Below are positions 32,836 through 34,695 of a DNA stretch of 34,695 bases, one piece after another; the first letter of the stretch is position 1, and each line of letters begins with the position of its first letter. A model generated the notes under the pieces. The model made no database searches. It was not told the DNA's origin and saw only the letters and a program-made list of their open reading frames with translations. Position numbers and translations under genes: made by a program. This DNA comes from an uncultured Acetatifactor sp. (GTDB lineage Bacteria; Bacillota; Clostridia; Lachnospirales; Lachnospiraceae). The stretch spans positions 1 through 34,695 of the forward strand of contig CAJTLR010000041.1 in NCBI GenBank assembly GCA_910577185.1, read 5' to 3'.

Positions 32836-34186
32836 GATGCGTCCCTTCCCGTTTCCCCCTATCCCTTCCCCTGGTTCGCCTGCATCCTGCCCCGCAGACG
32901 GCCAGGGAGTATACGGAAACCGCAAGTGTCCTGTACGTGAAAAAATAATGGGTGTATGAGTGCTCCTGCAAAACCAGGTACCACACAAAGGGATACGCGC
33001 TTACAAAAACATACAGAAGCACGCCTGCATTCTGTCCCGCCTGCCTCACCAGCCTGTATGCCAGCAGGCACACAGTTCCCGCAAAGAGCACAAACAGAAG
33101 CGGCTGCCATGCGCCCAGCAGCTGTCTTTTTATAACCCCGCGGTATGTGATGCTTTCCTGGTATGGGGAATTTATTCCCACGGTACGGTTCAGGACCGCT
33201 CCGGCGGCATTTTCCAAAATGTCCGTTCCCGTCACAATGCTTCCCAGGACCCACTTTCCCCCCCAGAGTCCGCCGTATCCCATGACCCAGAATGCCGAAC
33301 TGCACAGCATGTTTTTCAAGTTGGCCATGAATTTTTCTGACATGTTAAAATACAGCCACAGGGCCAGCGGCACACCCAGCGTCACCAGCGGGTATGTCAG
33401 TAAGTCAAAATAACTTGTGGCGGCCCCCAGGAAGAGAAACAGCAGGTGCCAGGGATACAGGTTTTCCTTCCAGCGGGAGTGGAACAGAAGGATAAAAACC
33501 ATGCCGGCAAATGTCAGCATGAACACACTGTTAAACTGCAGCGAGCAGGAATTTGCCCTGGGATTCAGGAACACCCACAGCAGGAACGTCGGAAACACAA
33601 GCTTCCTTTCCTTCCCCGAAAGCAGCCATACCAACACCACCAGCATGCCTGACTGTACAAGCATCAGGATGTCCCTGATCTGGCCGTAATGGAAAAACAC
33701 AAGCAGCGGCTTCAGGAAAACCAGGTATCCGTGCCAGTACCTTGCATAGTCGCCGCTGTCCAGCCCTTCCGTCCCCCCCTGTCCCACGCTGAGGACCGTT
33801 TCCACCGGGGTCATGCCCCCTGCCCTGTATCCCGTAACCCTGGCCGCCGCTTCCCACACATTCCCGTTTTCAGGATATGAGGCCTTCAGCAGCATGAGTG
33901 CGTCCGTGTAATTATCCAGCTGGGAATTGGCTGCCCCCCCGGTCCGCGGGTAACTTCCTTCCCTCTCAAAAACAGCGCAGGATTCCGCCACCTGCCTGTC
34001 CATTAGCCCTGTCGGAATGCAGTACGCCGCTGCCAGCAGGAGATACCCGGCCAGGCACATGGCAGCAAGCAGTACCGGAACCAGAATGATCCTTCCTGCC
34101 AGTCTCCTTTTTTCTGCCGGTCCCGCTGCCGTTTCATGCCTCCCTGCCGCACCCGGAACCGTTTCCCGGATCATATCCCGGATCAT
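32798..34186 (-). CDS. Large polytopic membrane protein of the polysaccharide locus
   Basis: This 462-residue protein has an N-terminal membrane segment (about 30-55). An extracytoplasmic region of about 100 residues follows, then roughly nine more membrane segments. The C terminus is basic and hydrophilic (RRTRGRDRGKREG). It overlaps the next gene by 38 bp, so the tail is encoded over that gene's start. The first ATG overlaps the preceding stop (ATGA). I recognise no catalytic motif. A GT-C-type transferase or a polymer-modifying enzyme would suit the topology, but this is unproven. Confidence 0.75.
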   Translation of the reverse strand: MIRDMIRETVPGAAGRHETAAGPAEKRRLAGRIILVPVLLAAMCLAGYLLLAAAYCIPTGLMDRQVAESCAVFEREGSYPRTGGAANSQLDNYTDALMLLKASYPENGNVWEAAARVTGYRAGGMTPVETVLSVGQGGTEGLDSGDYARYWHGYLVFLKPLLVFFHYGQIRDILMLVQSGMLVVLVWLLSGKERKLVFPTFLLWVFLNPRANSCSLQFNSVFMLTFAGMVFILLFHSRWKENLYPWHLLFLFLGAATSYFDLLTYPLVTLGVPLALWLYFNMSEKFMANLKNMLCSSAFWVMGYGGLWGGKWVLGSIVTGTDILENAAGAVLNRTVGINSPYQESITYRGVIKRQLLGAWQPLLFVLFAGTVCLLAYRLVRQAGQNAGVLLYVFVSAYPFVWYLVLQEHSYTHYFFTYRTLAVSVYSLAVCGAGCRRTRGRDRGKREGTHHGRTGKHSGSGL

Positions 34187-34695
34187 ATCCGTCCCCCCGG
34201 ATTCTGCCCGGAATCCCCGGTGAACACCCTTTCATAGGCATCCGCTATCCCCTGCCAGCTGTAGGCCTCCGCTATCCTGGCCCTGGCCTTCCTGCCCAGT
34301 TCCCGGCGCTCCCCCTCCCCCATTTCCTCCACGGAACGGATCAGCCCTGCCAGCCCGGATCTTTCCTTTCCCCAGTACAGGGCCGCGTCCTGCCCCACCT
34401 CCCGGTTGAACCCCACGTCCAGCAGGAGGTTCACGTCCGTGCGGGCCATGGCCTCCAGCAGGCTGGGGTTCGTCCCCCCGACCTCGTGCCCGTGGATGTA
34501 CGCAAAGGCATTTTCCCGGATCGCCCCCAGCAGTTCCCGGTCGTACACGGTTCCCACGAACCTGACCCGGGCGTCCCCCCCGAAATGCAGCCTTTCCTCC
34601 AGCCTTTCCAGCAGCCTCCCGTTTGCCGTGGTGACTATGGCCAGGGCCCTTTCCGTCCCGGACGCCATGAACTCCCGTATCATGGCCTCGAAGTT
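34183..34695 (-). CDS. Rhamnosyltransferase-like GT4 glycosyltransferase, C-terminal part
   Basis: The reading frame is open through the right edge, so only the last 170 residues are seen and the upstream methionine near 34683 is internal. The visible part is a GT-B C-terminal domain with AYIHGHEVGGTNPSLLEAMA as the nucleotide-sugar site and VGFNREVGQDAALYWG. From memory these match DUF1972-type beta-1,4-rhamnosyltransferases such as Cps2T or RgpA. This suggests rhamnose in the polymer, transferred early in repeat-unit assembly. The donor specificity is inferred. Confidence 0.85.
   Translation of the reverse strand, partial: NFEAMIREFMASGTERALAIVTTANGRLLERLEERLHFGGDARVRFVGTVYDRELLGAIRENAFAYIHGHEVGGTNPSLLEAMARTDVNLLLDVGFNREVGQDAALYWGKERSGLAGLIRSVEEMGEGERRELGRKARARIAEAYSWQGIADAYERVFTGDSGQNPGGRI

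Overview
The window looks like a chromosomal segment of a gut-type, spore-forming Clostridia, most likely Lachnospiraceae. The grounds are a SPOCS/DUF3794-LysM protein, the PyrK/PyrD two-subunit dihydroorotate dehydrogenase, a class I lysyl-tRNA synthetase, the ispE-GntR-murI-DUF1934 gene order, strong AGGAGG-type ribosome binding sites and canonical sigma-A promoters. The family assignment comes from remembered gene content, not from a search.

Region 1 (1-8.3 kb, minus strand): an SDR oxidoreductase resembling bile-acid hydroxysteroid dehydrogenases; a GH27 alpha-galactosidase coupled to a tiny zinc-ribbon protein; the K+ uptake pair TrkA/TrkH; a secreted coiled-coil NlpC/P60 peptidoglycan hydrolase; and asparaginyl-tRNA synthetase.

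Region 2 (8.4-15.7 kb, plus strand): a small membrane-anchored protein; an Lsa-like ABC-F ribosome protection ATPase; IspE; a GntR/FCD regulator; a small exported protein; glutamate racemase; a DUF1934 protein; and a 219-residue protein behind a sigma-D/sigma-28-like promoter. The ABC-F gene has a leader of about 330 nt carrying a four-codon ORF and mutually exclusive hairpins. It reads as a ribosome-mediated attenuator and is the most interesting regulatory element here.

Region 3 (15.7-21.6 kb): a 2.6-copy, 87-bp tandem palindromic repeat sits between convergent genes. It is followed by a minus-strand group: class I LysRS fused to a tRNA-binding domain, pyrK, pyrD and the SPOCS-LysM protein. 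A strong promoter and a 5' stem-loop precede the LysRS gene.

Region 4 (21.6-34.7 kb, minus strand): part of a cell-surface polysaccharide operon that enters from beyond the right edge. In transcription order it holds a rhamnosyltransferase-like GT4 (partial), a large membrane protein, a GT2, a Wzy-like polymerase, a GT2, a GT11 fucosyltransferase, a DxD glycosyltransferase-like protein, a polysaccharide pyruvyl transferase, a Wzx-like flippase, a ferredoxin/FrhB protein, an acyltransferase-3 and a second Wzy-like protein. Base composition drops sharply near 31.86 kb, from roughly 60% or more GC to about 35% by eye, and recovers near 21.6 kb. This suggests a transferred, serotype-like core.
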